In this document: positions 13,220 to 26,552 of the stretch, piece after piece
Position numbering within the stretch: position 1 is the first letter of the stretch
Layout: each line of letters opens with the position of its first letter
Source: Polyodon spathula
Taxonomy: Eukaryota; Chordata; Actinopteri; Acipenseriformes; Polyodontidae
DNA length: 64,000 nt
Direction: 5' to 3'
Assembly: GCF_017654505.1 (NCBI RefSeq)
Contig: NC_054534.1
Span: forward strand, 25,582,189-25,646,188
Notes under the pieces: model-generated
The model's database searches: none
Told to the model about the DNA's origin: nothing
The model's input: the letters and a program-made list of their open reading frames with translations, nothing else
Position numbers and translations under genes: made by a program

Positions 13220-13640
13220 GCTTTTGTACATAAGAACATAACGTTTACAAACTGGAGGAGGCCATTCAGCCCATCTTGCTCGTTTGGTTGTTAGTAGCTT
13301 ATTGATCCCAGAATCTCATCGAGCAGCTTCTTGAAGGATCCCAGGGTGTCAGCTTCAACAACATTACTGGGGAGTTGGTTCCAGATTCCCACAATTCTCG
13401 CGGGTGTGGGCTTTCTGTTCTGTATGCCCCTTTATCTAATCTCCATTTGTGACCCCAGGTCCTTGATTTTTTTTTTTTTTTCAGGTCGAAAAAGTCCCTT
13501 GGGTCGACATTGCCAGTACTTTCTAGAATTTTGAGTGCTTGAATCGGATAGCCAGGTAGTCTTTGTGAAAGACTGAGTAGATTTTGTCTGCATATGACAT
13601 GCCTTTTTAAAACTTGGAATAATTCTGGTTGCTCTATTCA
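13220..13640 (+). mobile_element. Dispersed retroelement-type repeat (acataagaacataa family)
   Basis: Starts acataagaacataacg and continues with aggaggccattcagccc, gtcagcttcaacaacatt and gcatatgacatgcc. I recognise this sequence as an abundant interspersed repeat in fish genomes, but cannot assign it to a class from the sequence. It interrupts the 5' region of the acsbg2-like gene. Confidence 0.6.
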
Positions 13641-14471
13641 GGTTTCTAAATGCTTAATTTGCAAAGACAGAAGTAGAATGGGGAAACAAGGTTGATTTTT
13701 TTTGACACAAATTTCAACATTATGACATTAAGACTGACTCCTTAATCACATGCTAGCATGGACATGGTAACAATAATAGTGGATACAATATCGCCAACTA
13801 CGGCAAAATCTTAAATTTGAGGCACATGTAAGACATTAAACAGAATAAGAAATCGAAACGAAAAATTTAATTGACCATCCAGATAATTGGCAGTGAGATG
13901 GAACCTTTTAAGGGAAAAGAAAATGCACAGTACTGTGAAGACTTGTTTTTTGGTGGAAAGGTACATCATGCAGTTTCACTTGGCGTATGTCTCTCCCTAA
14001 GGGAGTCTAATAATATAAAGCTGCTGCTGTAATTGTCTGAATAGATTTTTTTTTTTTTAGAAACAGACCTACAGTTTAACATTTAATTCAGGGTTGGAAA
14101 TAAGACTAATTTTGTGAATTCCTGGTTTTGCTACGAGTTTAATCTTGTTTAACTGAGTTAAGACACCTAAGCTTATTTGGGGCTAATCAAGCTTGTAGTA
14201 AAACCTGGAACAGGTAAAACTGCTATACAATTGGAATCTTATTTCCATTTCTGTCAGATTGGAGAATGAAAGCTTTAATTTAGATATTCTGGTGACATTG
14301 CAGCTCACAAAAGCATAAAGGGTTTGACTGAACCTTAAAAGGGCAAATTAACTAAAGTGTGACTTATTTTACTGCTACTTTATCGAAAGACTTTAAGGAT
14401 GTTCACTTTTTTATGGTCCTGTTGATAAACCTAGCTTGATTTTTTTTTTTTTTTTTTTTTTTTTTCTTTTT

Positions 14472-14537
14472 TATTGGAGTATTTTACAGCACAGGGGAAA
14501 TCCTGGGGGATTCCCCATTCTGTAAAATTCTCCAATA
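14472..14537. repeat. Imperfect inverted repeat (foldback element)
   Basis: The arm tattggag-attttacag-ggggaa is mirrored by ttcccc-ctgtaaaat-ctccaata around a short G-rich loop. A related half copy lies at 229-260. It follows a run of about 30 T. Confidence 0.6.
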
Positions 14538-15280
14538 GCATCCTGGGTTTACCACTTCCAGCATGGTATTGTAAATGACTCTACCCGCTTTAAACCTGCA
14601 AGTAAAATGCCGGCCTGTATAATGTGCAGCTGCACACAGTTGTCACCCATGCTGTATGTCTTCATGGGGCCAGCATAGTCCAGTCATTAAAATAACGCAA
14701 TTCAAGTCATTGAGTAATGTAACAATACGTTTTAAATTGTCCTGTCATAAAAGGGCAGTTATAGGATGTTCCTGTTGCTGTGTCAGACCTTCTGCTGCAG
14801 TTTGAGCTAACCGTTTTAACTTGTGTAGAGGCAAGCTACAGTAACTGGATTAACAAGATAGTTTTCATTTAATGTGCTGTAGCACAGATTGTGGGAACCT
14901 GTTCAGCTTAGTTTCTAAGCTGTTTTGGAGGCCTTTGCAAAATATTGAACTATTTCATTAATGACGTGAATAAGGGAGGATGGAAGCATAAGATACAAGG
15001 ATCTTTGTTTCAGGTATTATCAAGTAGGCATCAAAACTTCTTGCAAAAAAAATAGGATGTGTTTTCAGTAGAAGACATGGACTTAAGTACAGTAGGTCTC
15101 TGGAAGCTTTGGTTACAGCTCCGCTGTCTTCTGTACTCTTGTGTGGTGTCCTGGTACAGACACCTGATTTGCTAAGCGGTACGCGGCTAAATCTTGCGAA
15201 CCATTAACCATGGTACTGGCACAACTTTATTCCCTGTGTAGTGGTCATAGGCCATTTGGAGCTTCTTTTAATCAGGTGTG

Positions 15281-15311
<31 letters not shown>

Positions 15312-15625
15312 CACCCTCTTTCTCATGGAGAGGGTCTACTATGTTTGGCAGACTGAGACTTGTTAAATGAGATGTTATGATACAGGCACAGTCTAGGATT
15401 CCAGAACAGGATATTTTTGGTCTGGTTAAGACGTCTAGCTTTAGGAGTTTCACAGTGCAGTTACTAATATCTGCTGAACTACCTTTTGCCTTGTTTTGCC
15501 AGAATAGAAGTCCATTTAGTGTTAGTTCTGCAGTGTAAAGGCAATGTTTAGTACGGCTTGCTTCCTTATGTTATTTCTGCCAACTAAGGCTTACCTTTCT
15601 CTTTCTCCAACAGTAAATTGCCAAG

Positions 15626-18600
15626 ATGTCGGTGAACTGGGATCAAATGGAGGTTGATCAGACTGAAAGGTACTGCAAGGGGATGTGCTTTTAATGCAGT
15701 ATCCTCCCCTGCTAGGATGCATTCTGACTGGCAGAAATCTTTCATGGCTTCAGTTTTTGTTCTGAACTTTAAGTTGTGCTAAATGCAGAATTTAATTTGT
15801 AAACATGATTTGTACAGTAACATGTTTAACCCCTTCACTGTGTGTGGACAGGGCGAGTGGAATTTGAGTCCCATACGCTGAAATGTGTGTCCAAAACTAA
15901 TTTTCAATATTTCATGTTTTTTTAATTTTGGTAACACTAGTGTAAATTCTCACCCCAGTGTTTTCACTTACAATTAATCATTGTGAAACTACTTCATAAC
16001 GTGATCCTCAAATTCCAACTAAAATGTTCTGCAATATATTTTTGCTTGGCAACCTTTAAGTTGTGGCGGTTTCATGTTTACAGTATTTGAAAAAGTCTGC
16101 TTTTTTTTTTAAATGCTCCACTAATTGCTTCAAAATAAGGGACGCTTTTGGTTCGGCTGCCTCCTAGCCATATGGTATTTAATACTTTTCATTTTAAACT
16201 AGTTGGTAAACACACTTTTGTTCTTTCCTGTAGTTTTCTGGATATCTCCCCATTTGTGAGAGAATACATTGGAAGTCCTCTGACCACCTCTAACCCTGCA
16301 TCAAACACTGGCTTCTTCAATGATGTCAAGGTCCCGCAGAATGGAAATTACTCCCACATTGTAGTCAATGGAGGAAACTCCCTGATGCAGGAGGAGAAGC
16401 AAGCAGGAGCAGTATTAGAGATACAAATAGAACCACCATCAAATGGGGACCAGGAATCTTTGACCACAGGGAGCGCAGAGAAACCTGAACCGTCAACTCT
16501 TGAAGAGGCTGACCTGACATCGTCAGTGTTGGGAGACACAATATTGGCAGCAAAAGATGATGAATCTCTTGAGCAGCAGGTAGTTCCAGAGCAGTTATCC
16601 AGCCTGTCTGGAAAGGAAGAACCGTCAAGATCATCCTCGCCTTCTAGAGTTCCTGAGTTCAGCTGTGTAACTGAGGAAGAGCGTGAGCTGGAACCCTCTG
16701 CCCAGGGAGCAGATGTGCATCAGGTTCCCCAGCAACAAGATCAATCAGATGGCACTCTGAACAAAGAGAAGCTGGACGCTCCTCCAAAACCTCCCAGATC
16801 ACCTGGACCCAGTGACCTTTCATTTCCCACGGGTAACGTGTGTGGTGGAACAATCTGCATAGATTGTGAAGACAGAGGTAGATGTAACCCATACCCCCCC
16901 CCCCCCAAATCTAGGATTAGTCTTGTCCCCAGCCAGATTACAATGGGTTTTAAGAGTATTTGAAGGACCAAGTTTTTTGTGGTAGTGCTATTGTAAGGAA
17001 CTGAAATTTAGTACAGTAGCACTTATAAATGGTCTTAATTGTAAATGTTCGTTTTTTTTTGTGTGTTTTAAACTTCAAAACAGTTTTAATAGATATTATT
17101 CCCTCCAATTATGGAGGGTTAATCCTCAAAAGGTTTAATTGGGGCTCCTGAGATTAATCTCCAATTAGAAAAGTGAGAGGGCAATAATGTATCACCTGTG
17201 TAGTTCAATAATAAAGTCAATGTGTGTGTTCAGTTTGAAGGTCTAATTGCTGACCTTCATAACAGTAAATTAATGAAGTTGTTCAATGGCATTTAAAATC
17301 TGAACACCACTGTTGGGTTTTAAGTTCAGGTATGATTATGAGAAATGTGTGTTGTGTAGTACACTGGGGTTAGCCTGCTCTATTATGGAGATGAGGTTAA
17401 AAGCTCTAACCAAAGGCAGTCTAACCTGGCTTTCTTGCCTAGAGGTGAAGATGCTTGCTTGTGGGGTCGCCGTTTCACACCCAGCACCCATCCTGTTACA
17501 CTTACAATAAACTAACCTTGCTATACTGTATTTGTAAATTTATACTGCAGTTCAAATGCATTCTCTGGTAGAGGAAAACATCTCTCTGCTAACTTACTTT
17601 TTTGTACACTTTGGTAAGCAAAGTTGATGTTTTGAAATCACTGTTTCACTAGTACAATAATCGTGCTCTGGCCTTCATTTTTATTCCTTTTAAACAAGCT
17701 GCCTGTGTCTCTTCTCAACACTGATTTGACGACTTCTCCAGAGTCTCTGTGCAATAGCTGAACCCAAGCGGTCAGGGAGGCAGTCATGCGAAATGTCGCA
17801 CTTGTCAAAGTGAACAAAGTACTCTCTGCATTCTGACATGCAGACATCTGCAATTCTCTTGACATTTTACTTCTCATTCGTACAGTCATGTTTACAGTTT
17901 ATCTGCCTGAACACATTTAACTGAATTTAATTGACTATTTCACCACAAATATTCACATGTTCTATTGCTGTATTGTAGATGCATTTATAATTTTATTTGA
18001 TTTAAAACACTGTTGAATGGACAAATTACCACTGTACAGTATTTCAGAATATAATATAGATATCAAATATCGCCATTGCTAAAGGTCTGACTTCAGTTAC
18101 AGTATTGTCTGACAAGCTTAAAGCTGTGTTGCAAATGGCAGAATTGGAAAGTTTCAATTGCGTGTAAGCCCTCCAAAGGGTCTTTGTAGTTTTATGCTGC
18201 AGTTTGAATCCATCGCTTTTTTTTTACGCTTTATCTGTGTAGTAATATTCTATTTAAAAACAAGTGCAAGTTTTGTCTATTATAGCTGCGTACTGTATTT
18301 GCATGTCATTTCCTCCTGTATTTAATGTGTCGTAATTTGAGCTCCTTTTTAGCTCTGACAAATCCCAGCTCGGGTATTATGCGTGCTGTAGAGAAGGCGA
18401 CGGTCAAATTCCCCACACTTGGTTTTACTGGCTGTGTGTGAATAGAAGACTTCCTATTAAAGAGCTGCTCATTAGTTTAATGCTGTGTCTAACTGCTAGT
18501 TCAAGGCTGTAAAGTGGAAATCGAAACAACCTGCTGAGAGAAGCTGTGTTCCTGAAAGGAATTCACTCATGGACCTCTGCCCATGTTTTGATTTTTCTGA

Positions 18601-21600
18601 AGATGGGGTGATAATACTTGAACCTACGGCTGTCCAGATACCTGTCCCATCCCTGGCTCCTTCAGAGATGTTGTGGACTATCAAGAGGGACGAGCCGGTC
18701 AAGCTGCGGTTATCGCAGTCTGGGCCAGGGTCTGAGACTCCAGTGACGGTCTACCAGATGTTTCAGCGTACCGTGGAACAATATGGAGAGACCCCTGCCC
18801 TTGCTGTTAAAAAGGAGGGCCAGTGGGCAACCCTGACCTTTAGGGAGTACTACAACGAATGCAGACTGGCAGCCAAAAGCTTTCTTAAGGTGAGTTCCAC
18901 TTAGTGCAGTGTATGATTCTGGGTGTGGATTTTTAAATTGAAGCCCCTAACCATCTGGTAGTGAATCTGGAGAAGTATTTTGTTTTAATTTGAATATTTC
19001 AGAAATGGGATAGTTTACGTACGTGGGGGGGTTGGGAGAAATCTTGGCAGAAAGTTTCAGGAGTTCTGCTTTGACATTTTCAGCAACGTCGTCAAGTAAC
19101 ATTCTGTATGTTATTTTTGTGGTTTGTTTAAAGCTGATTGGTAATGCTTTCCCCTTGTATATTGATGAAAGATATTGCATTGTGAAGCTACTGTAGGACT
19201 CTTAAGCCTGTGCTTTTTATTTTGGGATGTCTCTTGTAGTTTCCACTGTGTGGTGTGTGTTGTGTTTATTTATTTTTTTGTGACCTTTATCCTGTTTCTT
19301 GGCAGAATTTGTTTATTGACCTTTTTCACAGAAACTACAAATGTTACATTAGTCTCAGTACTGTAAGATGTCCAAGAAATGTAGTTCTTCTGGCTTCAGG
19401 TGCATTGTAACTTCTATAGAACCTTGACATAGTGGTAATACAAAAATCAGATGACTCCCCATTGAAGAAACTAGTAAATACATAGTGCATTTGTAGACTA
19501 TATTCAGAAGGGTCAAATAGGTGCAGTTTTTTTTTAATTTTATTAAATAGCAGGCTTTGTGTTACAAAGGCTTCAGAAAGTAATACCCTGTTATCTGATA
19601 TTGCACTCCAAACATAGGTTGGGCAATGCAGAGGGGGTAACATTTTTCACAGAGGTAGTTTTTTGTTTTTTAAATTGTCAGCAATTACAACTTTTCACAA
19701 CCTAACCACACACTTGGTGCTTCAGCTTTAAGTCTTTATGTAAGGATTGAGTAAATCTAGTAATGCTGCTTTTTTAATTCTTCCTCAGTTGGGCCTGGAA
19801 CGTTACCATGGCGTTGGCATCCTGGGGTTTAACTCTCCAGAGTGGTTCATCGCAGAGATTGGGTCTATTTTGGCAGGGTAATGATAAAATACGGGACACC
19901 ATTTTACATTAAGAAATGTCATGAAAACTAATGTACCATGTCTAAGGCTATGGTTTTGGCACGGTAATTGCATTTCATGGGCAAGGTGCGGCAAAAAAAC
20001 AAATTCATGGAATGGTCACCAAATGTTCTTTTTAGCTACATCAACATAGACGAGCGCTTTTAAATAGTACACCAAGCCAATAAGAGCGGTGCTTTTGACT
20101 AGATTAAATGCTACTTGAGTTCAAACTTGCAGTACGTTCTTCAGACTCCAATTGAGGTGGATATGAGGTTCTCCAGCCCTGTGCGATGAGTCGGAATGAC
20201 ATCATCTACAGTCTTGTGATGTGCATCCTTGTGTATTTTTTTTTTTTTTTTTTTTTTTTTTATATAGACAAACTCTGCACATCTACTTTAAATGTACATT
20301 TATCCAATTTTGAAAATGCAGCCTATGTTTGTGTGACTAAACTGCTGTGACCACTTTGCACAGCAAAATGACCTGCAATGCTTCCTTTGTACAGCAAGTG
20401 GTGACGCTGCACAGCTTTTAGCTGATTTAACCAATTAAGTCACCTTATGTCTGCCATTCCCTGTCCAATTTGCGGCGGTACATAAACTTGGCATTGGGTA
20501 AAAGTCTAGTGAAAGGTGAAAACCTGGACCCTCTGAAATGAGCATCAACCGGTGTTTTGAGAGCCTTAGAAATAGCTTTAATTCCGTGGTAACCCCACTA
20601 ACATGCATGTAATTTTAAACAAGTGTTTGAAAGATCTGACTTTGTCTAATATGGCAACTCAATGTTTTAGGTAAAACTGAAATATTAGAAAACAAAGATT
20701 GTGTACGTTAATACAAACTGAACCGTGTCACGGTCAACATTGTCTCAAGTCTGCAGCACTCGGCAAATCTATATTTGCACCGTAAAATCATGTTTCAAGT
20801 CTGGCATTTAAGATGCTCTCCCCAAGGTGATTGGCTGCATGACTGTGAAATGACCAGCCCCTACGAAGAAAATGCGTCGTTCAATTGCGTTCATTTAGAA
20901 CACTTACTATTGTGTATCCTGATTTGGTCCAGATCAATATCTGTACTAAACGTGTTTTTGATCCATCTATATGTACACAACCAAACAATTTAGACTCCCG
21001 CAGATTTGTATTTTCAGTGCATATTTTCCCAGAAGTGCCTAATTGTAGCCTTAACCATGTATATTGGTAGACTAATATAGAAAGAAAAAGCATTATATAC
21101 TAATTGTTTTAGTATTTTGCATTGACCACGTCCTTGGCACAGTGTATGCAGATAACCAGATTTTTATAGAGCTGATCTGGGAATTGACTGCTTTGCGTTG
21201 CACCATCGTAAAAAACGTAAAGACACGCCTAACGTAATTTGTAAAAGAAGTTAGTTAACACTTGTGCTTTTAACTAAGTTTGAACTTGCATGTAGCTGGT
21301 GAAACCATGCCCTGACTACTGTAAATGTGACCTATATGTAGGGTAACCCTCTCTACCAGGATAATCCCTGGTAGGTGCTGTGGTTTTTGTAACTGCAGAG
21401 ATTGAACTATCCAGTCTTTAATATTGCTTCACTACAGCAACCCACTTATCCATCCAGAGTCCTGAAGATTTATGGGCCACCGTCTGTTTTATGGCAGTTC
21501 AGCCTAGAAAGTCGCTGCTTGACCAGGAACAGTTGATAAAGTAGAAGACAGTTAGTGCCCAGATTCTTTCCCAAGAGTTGTGGTTTTTGCAGTGTTTTCA

Positions 21601-24600
21601 GTTATGAATTATTATAATAATTCTTTAGGTGGAGCCAGGCATTCCAACTGGTTTAGGCAACAAAATCTTACCTTGAATAGTCAAGGTTTTTATTTTATTT
21701 CTCTCTTCAGAGGGTTAGCTGTGGGTATCTATACAACTAACTCCCCCGAGGCCTGTCAGTATGTGGCAGACAACTGTGAAGCGAACGTCCTGGTGGTGGA
21801 GAATCACAAGCAGCTGACCAAAATCCTACAGGTAACAGTAGTGGCCTAGTCACAGTAACCCAATGTCCTTCTTTGCATACTAGATCACTTGGAACGAAAG
21901 TATTAAGCAAATTTTGGGGGACATTCAAAGGCAAATGTGTGACTTCTATCACAAAACCTGTACAGCTGCTTGAAGTGTTCACCTGCTGTTCCCACATTTT
22001 TTTTATTTAAATTTTCGAAGTAAATGAGATTACTTTTTTCAAGGTTAATTGTATATATTTATTTTTCCAATCACTTAGGTTAAGGACCAGTTGCCCCACC
22101 TGAAGGCTATTGTTCAATACAAAGACGAGCTGAAAGAAAAGCAACCAAACCTCTACACTGTAAGCTTGCTACTTTTTTTTTTTTAAATCAACGGCACTCG
22201 CCAACAGAGTATTCGTTTGAAAATGCCAACAAATGTGCTTTGTAAAAATCTTCCGTGCCATTGGAGCCTCGCCTATAGCTGCATCTTGGTCATACACTTC
22301 TCTTTTATAAACTCCCCTGTGCAGTGGAAAGAGTTCATGGAACTGGGCAAGCAGATCCCTGATGCACAGCTTGATGATGTCATTGGATCCCAGAAGGCCA
22401 ATCAGTGCTGCAGTCTGATCTATACGTCTGGGACCACTGGTCAGCCCAAGGGGGTCATGCTGAGCCACGACAATGTGAGTATATAAATCTCATGGGCTAC
22501 GATGCAGGACTAGGATGCGAGACCCATTCTCTCAGCATGTAGTAGGATCTGTTGTAACAAGAGGTGGCTCACAGAGGACATGTGTTGGGGGTGAGGGTGG
22601 AGGTGGTAGGGTTGAGAGATTAAGTTTATTACAAGTTATCTGTTTTCAGTTCACGTGGATGGCGGAAGCTGCTGGCAAGACAGCTAATTTTGGAAATGGG
22701 ACTGAGGAATGTGTTATAAGTTATCTTCCACTCAGTCACATTGCAGCTCAGCTTTCTGACATCTGGATTTCCATGAGGTTTGGAGCAACCACTTACTTCG
22801 CAGAGCCAGACGCACTGAAGGTGAAAATCTTTAGATTTAATTTTACTTTACCAAATTTCCTGGCATTATGTAGACTGACACATTTTAAATTATGTACTGT
22901 ATGAAAGCCCAAGTCGAACCCTGTTTTTTAAATTTTAAAAAAAATCTTCCACAAGCTGCTAGGTTAAGTGACTTGTGTCTTATCTCTGAGCATCATTCTT
23001 GAGTAATTGTTTCCATGTCCAAGGCGCTACTCTCTTGCTATTCAAGCTTACACTCGGAAGGGGCATTACATTGAGTGCTGATCCCTTGTGCTGTCTCCCA
23101 TTGGGCTGTGTGTACTCAAACAGCATGTGTCATACACATGTACAGTCTTCATCCTAGTGTTCCAGAACAGGGTGGTGGTCTGAGGGAACTCGGCCTGAGA
23201 CTTGCGTTCTTAATCAAGACACTAAGTTCCTGTCAAGTAAAGGTGCTGGACGCTTTTCAGGGTTCCTTGTTGAACACGATGCGCGAGGTGCGTCCGACAG
23301 CCTTTATGGCGGTGCCGCGGGTGTGGGAGAAGATTCGGGAGAAGATGCAGAGCCAGAGTTCCAAGTCCTCTCTCGTGAAGAGGAAGGTGGCGGAGTGGGC
23401 AAAGTACGTCGGACTCCAGGCAAACTACAACTTCATGAACGGGTACTGTACCAGACTCTTCCTGATAACTCTGCCCGGCCTGCATTTTAAGGGTGTGTTT
23501 GTTCTAGATGTGATAGGTCGCCAGGTTCCAATTGGGCTTTTTGTAAATCTGTACAATGCAGCAGATAACGAGCAATTGAAGTGCAAGATATACAGGAATA
23601 CCAGTATAATCTCATTGAAATGCAAGGGATACAGGAATACCAGTATAATCTCATTTCAACCCTTTCAGGATGTTTCAGTGGGGTGCTCCCTGAGGACCAG
23701 GCTTTTTTTGGCTGTGTTTGACGCTTCCTATAAATTCAGTACAAATCTATTTTGCAGTAGCATCTTGGAAATTGTGTCTTTTCAGAACACTCTGGGGAAC
23801 ATTTAAGTGCTTTAGAAACCATACAAATGTTACACTTTATGTATTCTGCTTAGATACATGTATACAAACATGTTGTTCTATGACCCGAGGGACCTTGTCA
23901 ACAAAACCTTCAGGAAGTATTGCAAATATTGATGTCTGGGCAAATTACAAGACATTGTTTCACCTGAGTGATTGCAATGACATAATACACATTTATTCTC
24001 AGGGTCCTAAGCAATACTGGCCACCACTCAATTTTTTAAAAAATATTTTTCACAAAATATGACGTCGCAGATGGGCGTTAAGACTGCACACCCAAGAGCT
24101 GCATGTAATAATTAAACTGCAGAAACATTCTTGTATGCAGCACTGCTCCAGCCTCCTGAGCCTTGATACCAGCTGTTACTTTATGATAAGCAAATACTTC
24201 AAATTTAATGTTTGGTGTGTGGTTTATTTATTTATTTTTGGTTTAGGAGTCAAACTGTCCCCTGGGGTTACATGCTGGCAAACAACCTGGTGTTTAAGAA
24301 AGTGCGGGCAGCACTAGGACTGGATCGCTGCACAAAGTGTTTCACTGGAGCAGCACCCATTACCAAGGACACACTGGAGTACTTCATGAGCCTCGACCTG
24401 CCCATCTACGAGCTGTATGGCATGAGCGAGAGCACTGGCCCACACACCATCTCCAGTGAGGCAGCATTCCGCATCATGAGGTCCGTTCCACAGACCGACC
24501 ATTTTTCTTGACAAGTACAATGTAGCCCTTTTTAAGTGTGCTTGTCCTTCCAAAGTACTGTGTTAACCACATCTAGTAAAGCATTATAACAGCACCTAGT

Positions 24601-26119
24601 CAAAAGTACTCTACATGTCCACTAGGTACAGTTTTGCTCAGCTGTGGCTTCTTTGTTTCAGCTGTGGTAAGGAGATTCCTGGCTGTTCTACTAAACTGGA
24701 TAAGCCAGATGAGGAAGGGAATGGTGAGATCTGTTTCTGGGGACGCCACGTGTTCATGGGCTACCTCAACATGACCGACAAGACGGAGGAGGCTCTTGAC
24801 CAGGAGGGCTGGCTGCACTCTGGGGACCTGGGCAAGCATGACCCTGAAGGCTTCCTTTATGTTACTGGCCGCATCAAGGGTAAAATGACTGTAGTGAATA
24901 GATGGGGAGGAGGAGGGGGGAGGGGTTAATATTGAGCATTAACATTGGAATAACATTCTGATATGTCCACTGTTTGTGCAATGAGGGCTTTTAAAGTTGA
25001 GAATTTGTGGAGGAGGGATTTGTCATTGTGAACATTTGAATCAATCATTGGCATCTCGCTCTGACTGGTTTTGTAAGCTCATTTTCAATCTCTGGTCTTT
25101 CCCCATAGAGCTGATCATCACTGCAGGCGGGGAGAATATCCCCCCAGTGCTCATTGAGGATGCTGTGAAAGAGGAACTCCCGATCGTCAGCAACGCTATG
25201 CTGATCGGAGACAAGCGCAAGTTCCTCAGCATTTTGCTGACCCTTAAGGTACCGCTGTATTACTATGACAGTATTATCTATTGCAGTGATAGTTTGCATC
25301 ATCTAGCATTTAATTTTTTGTGTGGATTTCCATTTTCATGTTTACAAATTCAAACTTTATTTAATATTTCACTTATCTAATCACAACCCACATCCCAGTG
25401 CAATGTGGATGAAGATGGGGAGCCAACTGATGAACTGACACCCCAATCCAAGGAGTTCTGCAGGCAGACAGGCTGCCGGGCCAATCGCCTGTCCGAGATC
25501 ACCAGCAAGAACCACCTGCCTGTTTTCAAAGCCATCCAGGCGGGGATTGACCGGGTCAATGCCAAGGCAACCTCCAATGCCCAGAAAATCCAAAAGTGGA
25601 CCATCCTGGAGAAGGAGTTTTCCATTTCAGGGGGAGAGCTTGGTGAGGAGCTTTATACTAAAACAGATCACTAGATCTGTATTTGTTTCTCTGATTGTTT
25701 GTTCTCTTTTATGGTACATGTTCATCCTTTTGTGAACTTGCAAGTGTGTGTAGCTTTTTTTTGTTATTTTTAAAGGCTCCTATTGCATACTGTAGCAGTT
25801 TTGTCTGTTGGGTTTAATGGAACTGTCTACTGTGAAATAAGTAAAGGTGTCTGTGCAAAAAAAAAACACTTCCTATTGAATATGGAGTCTTTCTTTTGTG
25901 TAATTGATAGGTCCTTTCCAGCTCGTTACTCTATCTGTTATATTGTACATTTAGTCCGTGAACACTCTTTTGGTATCGCTTCAAATTGTAAAGAGAGCAC
26001 AGCTGCCTAGAATCTGGCTTCACTTTCTCATTTTCATTTTAACAGGCCCAACAATGAAACTGAAGAGGCCTGTGGTGCAGAAAATGTACAAAAATCAAAT
26101 TGAAGAATTTTACTTGTAA
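15626..26119 (+). CDS. acsbg2: Long-chain acyl-CoA synthetase, bubblegum family (ACSBG2-like), complete
   Basis: Fourteen coding exons: 15626-15669, 16234-16877, 18666-18889, 19789-19877, 21711-21831, 22079-22159, 22325-22474, 22650-22820, 23261-23442, 24247-24480, 24662-24879, 25109-25248, 25399-25642 and 26046-26119. All phases fit, giving 871 residues. The enzyme activates long and very-long-chain fatty acids with ATP and CoA. Visible motifs: the AMP-binding loop [44 protein letters not shown], the [17 protein letters not shown] region, and a C-terminal lysine motif around [13 protein letters not shown]. The first 230 residues are an acidic, Ser/Pro-rich extension, mostly one 214-codon exon with a PPKPPR motif and no enzyme domain. 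Phrases such as [20 protein letters not shown] fit ACSBG2 better than ACSBG1; the paralogue choice is inferred. The gene converges on the HERC1-like gene. Confidence 0.93.
18569..18889 (+). promoter_or_regulatory. Possible alternative first exon / internal start of acsbg2
   Basis: The reading frame of the exon at 18666 stays open upstream through its splice acceptor to an ATG at 18569 ([15 protein letters not shown]). A transcript starting near 18.3-18.5 kb would make a protein lacking the 230-residue acidic N-terminus, close to the N-terminal length of mammalian ACSBG2. No transcript evidence is available here. Confidence 0.35.
20238..20262. repeat. Poly(T) run
   Basis: About 25 T in an acsbg2 intron. 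Similar long T or A runs occur at 14443-14465, 15288-15311, 26520-26548, 34711-34750 and 34957-34984. Some may be SINE tails, but no body is recognised beside them. Confidence 0.8.
23576..23653 (+). repeat. Two-copy 39-bp tandem duplication
   Basis: Two near-identical 39-bp units containing gatacaggaataccagtat, in an acsbg2 intron. Confidence 0.85.
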
Positions 26120-26447
26120 AGTGATGCAAGGAGCTGAGGAGATCTGTTTTTAAAGAAGCTAAGGCTTTTGAACTGTGAATAGGAATTTTGTTTTGCTGCT
26201 TTTTCTATGGATCGTTCATTTCTTAATTTTGCACAAAACACCATCACGTTTGTTAAATGAAATGTAGAATTGCTTCCTTTTAATTGCCAGTACCTAAAGG
26301 TGGTTGTTTGCTACGAACCTTAATTTTACACTGATTTAAACACTAATTGTATATACACAGTTTTTAAATGACGATCGGCATAGTGCCAAATGTGTGTGTG
26401 CAATTTCAAAAGCTATTCTGCTATTTTCTGAGTGTTTTTGCACTATT

Positions 26448-26453
26448 AATAAA
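26448..26453 (+). terminator. acsbg2 polyadenylation signal
   Basis: AATAAA about 330 bases after the acsbg2 stop codon. Confidence 0.7.
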
Positions 26454-26516
26454 CTTGTTGCAATTATGTATTATTACTGTTGTATTATGGTGGATTCTTA
26501 CTAGTCTTTAGAAGGT

Positions 26517-26552
<36 letters not shown>

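Noticed and set aside
16148..16233. Apparent N-terminal extension of the long frame at 16148-16963
   Set aside because: A clear acceptor at 16231-16233 joins in phase to exon 15626-15669, so the first 86 bases are intronic; the end after 16877 is also intronic, beyond a GT donor.
22515..22649. Start of the frame at 22515 as an alternative acsbg2 exon extension
   Set aside because: Low-complexity Gly/Val-rich sequence in the intron; the acceptor before 22650 fits the phase and the family alignment ([10 protein letters not shown]).
23075..23260. 5' part of the 243-codon frame at 23075-23806 as coding
   Set aside because: The acsbg2 exon begins at 23261 after a cag acceptor that fits the phase of the preceding exon; the sequence before it is intronic, and the frame after 23442 is past the donor.
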